A stretch of 14,406 nucleotides of DNA from NCBI GenBank assembly GCA_046496815.1, contig JAWOGN010000174.1:1-14406 (forward strand), in the 5' to 3' direction. The notes below the pieces were generated by a model. It was not told where the DNA came from. It was given only the letters and a program-made list of their open reading frames with translations, and did no database searches. Shown one piece after another: positions 13,853-14,406 of this stretch; the stretch's first letter is position 1; each line of letters starts with the position of its first letter. The stretch comes from JAWOGN01 sp046496815. GTDB taxonomy: Bacteria > Desulfobacterota > DSM-4660 > Desulfatiglandales > Desulfatiglandaceae. The position numbers were made by a program, and so were the translations under genes.

Positions 13853-13941
13853 AGTCTCGTAAAAAGTCGGAAATCACCTTTTTCCGTCATTCCGGTGTAG
13901 ACCGGAGTCCAGTTTTTTCAATTACTTAAGGAGAAGCTGGA
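13853..13941. repeat. interspersed intergenic repeat unit
   Basis: The stretch opens with TCTCGTAAAAAGTC and continues with GTCATTCCGGT-GTAG-ACCGGAGTCCAG, of the general form GTCATTCC...GGAATCCAG that I recall as a common small intergenic repeat in Desulfobacterales-type genomes. The core hairpin TCCGGT (13891-13896)/ACCGGA (13901-13906) has a 4-base loop. GTCCAG (13907-13912) pairs with CTGGAC (13936-13941). Only one copy lies in the window, so the repeat nature rests on memory, not on copies seen here. Confidence 0.45.
13891..13918 (+). terminator. possible terminator within the repeat
   Basis: The 6-base GC-rich stem TCCGGT/ACCGGA is followed 6 bases later by TTTTTT (13913-13918). The offset between stem and T-run makes it imperfect, but it lies properly between the CDF gene and the next gene. 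Confidence 0.3.
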
Positions 13942-13987
13942 CCTGCTGTCGATGAATTATGGAGAAAAGCGAAAGAAAGGAAAAGGC

Positions 13988-14406
13988 ATGGCAACAAAAC
14001 TGTTAATCATCGGTGGTGTCGCCGGTGGGGCAACTGCGGCGGCGCGCGCAAGAAGGCTGGATGAGCGAGCGGAAATTATTCTTTTTGAAAGAGGAGAACA
14101 TATCTCTTTTGCGAACTGCGGTCTCCCCTATTACATCGGAAAAGTTATTCCCAAACGAGACGATCTTCTGGTTACCACAGCAAAGAAACTGGGCCAACGC
14201 TACAATATCGACGTAAGAGTCTTTACTGAAATCCTTTCCATAGATCCGTTGAAAAAACAGGTCCAGGCAAAGCATCTCATAACGGGCGAGGTCTACCACG
14301 AAAGCTACGACAAAATAATCCTCGCGCCAGGGGCCGAGCCCGTTCGGCCACCCCTCGATGGTCTCGATTTAGACACCATTTTCAATCTGCGCAATATCCC
14401 GGATTC
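13988..14406 (+). CDS. FAD-dependent CoA-disulfide-reductase-type oxidoreductase, 5' part
   Basis: The first 139 codons of a flavoprotein that continues beyond the window. ATG 13988 follows a purine-rich AAGGAAAAGG ribosome region. The N-terminal FAD-binding fold reads LLIIGGVAGGATAAARARRL, close to the family's GGxAGGxxxAxxxRR. FANCGLPYYIG follows, with Cys44 at the position of the single redox-active cysteine of CoA-disulfide reductases and NADH oxidases. VTTAKKLGQRYNIDV and YDKIILAPGAEPVRPPLDG are also typical. Such enzymes use NAD(P)H to reduce CoA disulfide, persulfide, polysulfide or oxygen. The missing C-terminus could carry a rhodanese domain (CoADR-Rhd) or not, so the exact reaction is open. 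A sulfur or redox role fits the suggested sulfate-reducer-like relatives but is inference. Confidence 0.92.
   Translation, partial: MATKLLIIGGVAGGATAAARARRLDERAEIILFERGEHISFANCGLPYYIGKVIPKRDDLLVTTAKKLGQRYNIDVRVFTEILSIDPLKKQVQAKHLITGEVYHESYDKIILAPGAEPVRPPLDGLDLDTIFNLRNIPD

Noticed and set aside
1..14406. tRNA, rRNA, CRISPR or insertion-sequence content
   Set aside because: I looked for T-loop sequences, spaced direct repeats and transposase motifs and saw none; this is by eye, so a short RNA could be missed.

Overview
The window looks like a piece of chromosome from a Gram-negative bacterium of the former Deltaproteobacteria (Desulfobacterota), with moderate GC content. This rests on the protein families: a large protein resembling DUF6178, a LysM protein next to dprA, an ExbB/ExbD pair followed by an FtsB-like gene and a TPR gene, and an intergenic sequence of a kind I recall from Desulfobacterales genomes. 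Species cannot be assigned. I see no rRNA, tRNA, CRISPR array, transposase, phage gene or integrase.

Left part (1-2550, minus strand): a secreted LysM protein and then dprA, which codes for the single-strand DNA-binding protein of DNA uptake. From 2465 to 2917 there is a gap of about 450 bases. It holds outward-facing promoter candidates for both sides and a nested inverted repeat.

Centre left (2918-6247, plus strand): a tight four-gene unit. It codes for an FmdB-type zinc-ribbon protein, an exported and membrane-anchored protein with three NEW3/Ig-like repeats, an ABC ATPase and an ABC-2 permease. The last three probably form one envelope export machine of unknown substrate. A 208-base leader and a 68-residue protein of unknown function follow. 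The small gene meets a 576-residue DUF6178-like gene on the opposite strand, and their 3' ends overlap by 32 bases.

Centre right (8536-11028, plus strand): exbB, exbD, an ftsB/divIC-like gene and a TPR gene lie within a few bases of each other. The first two code for a proton-driven TolQR/ExbBD-type motor. The third codes for a septum-type bitopic coiled-coil protein, and the fourth for a soluble scaffold with a long acidic linker.

Right part: a minus-strand pair codes for a PAP2-family phosphatase, probably envelope-attached, and a TrmL-type tRNA 2'-O-methyltransferase. A plus-strand cation diffusion facilitator follows, then an intergenic repeat, then the first 139 codons of a CoA-disulfide-reductase-type flavoprotein that runs off the window.

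Most genes belong to recognisable housekeeping or envelope families. I did not find a clear new defence or mobile system. The least explained parts are the NEW3-ABC export unit, the ExbBD-FtsB-TPR cluster, the DUF6178-like protein and the 68-residue protein.
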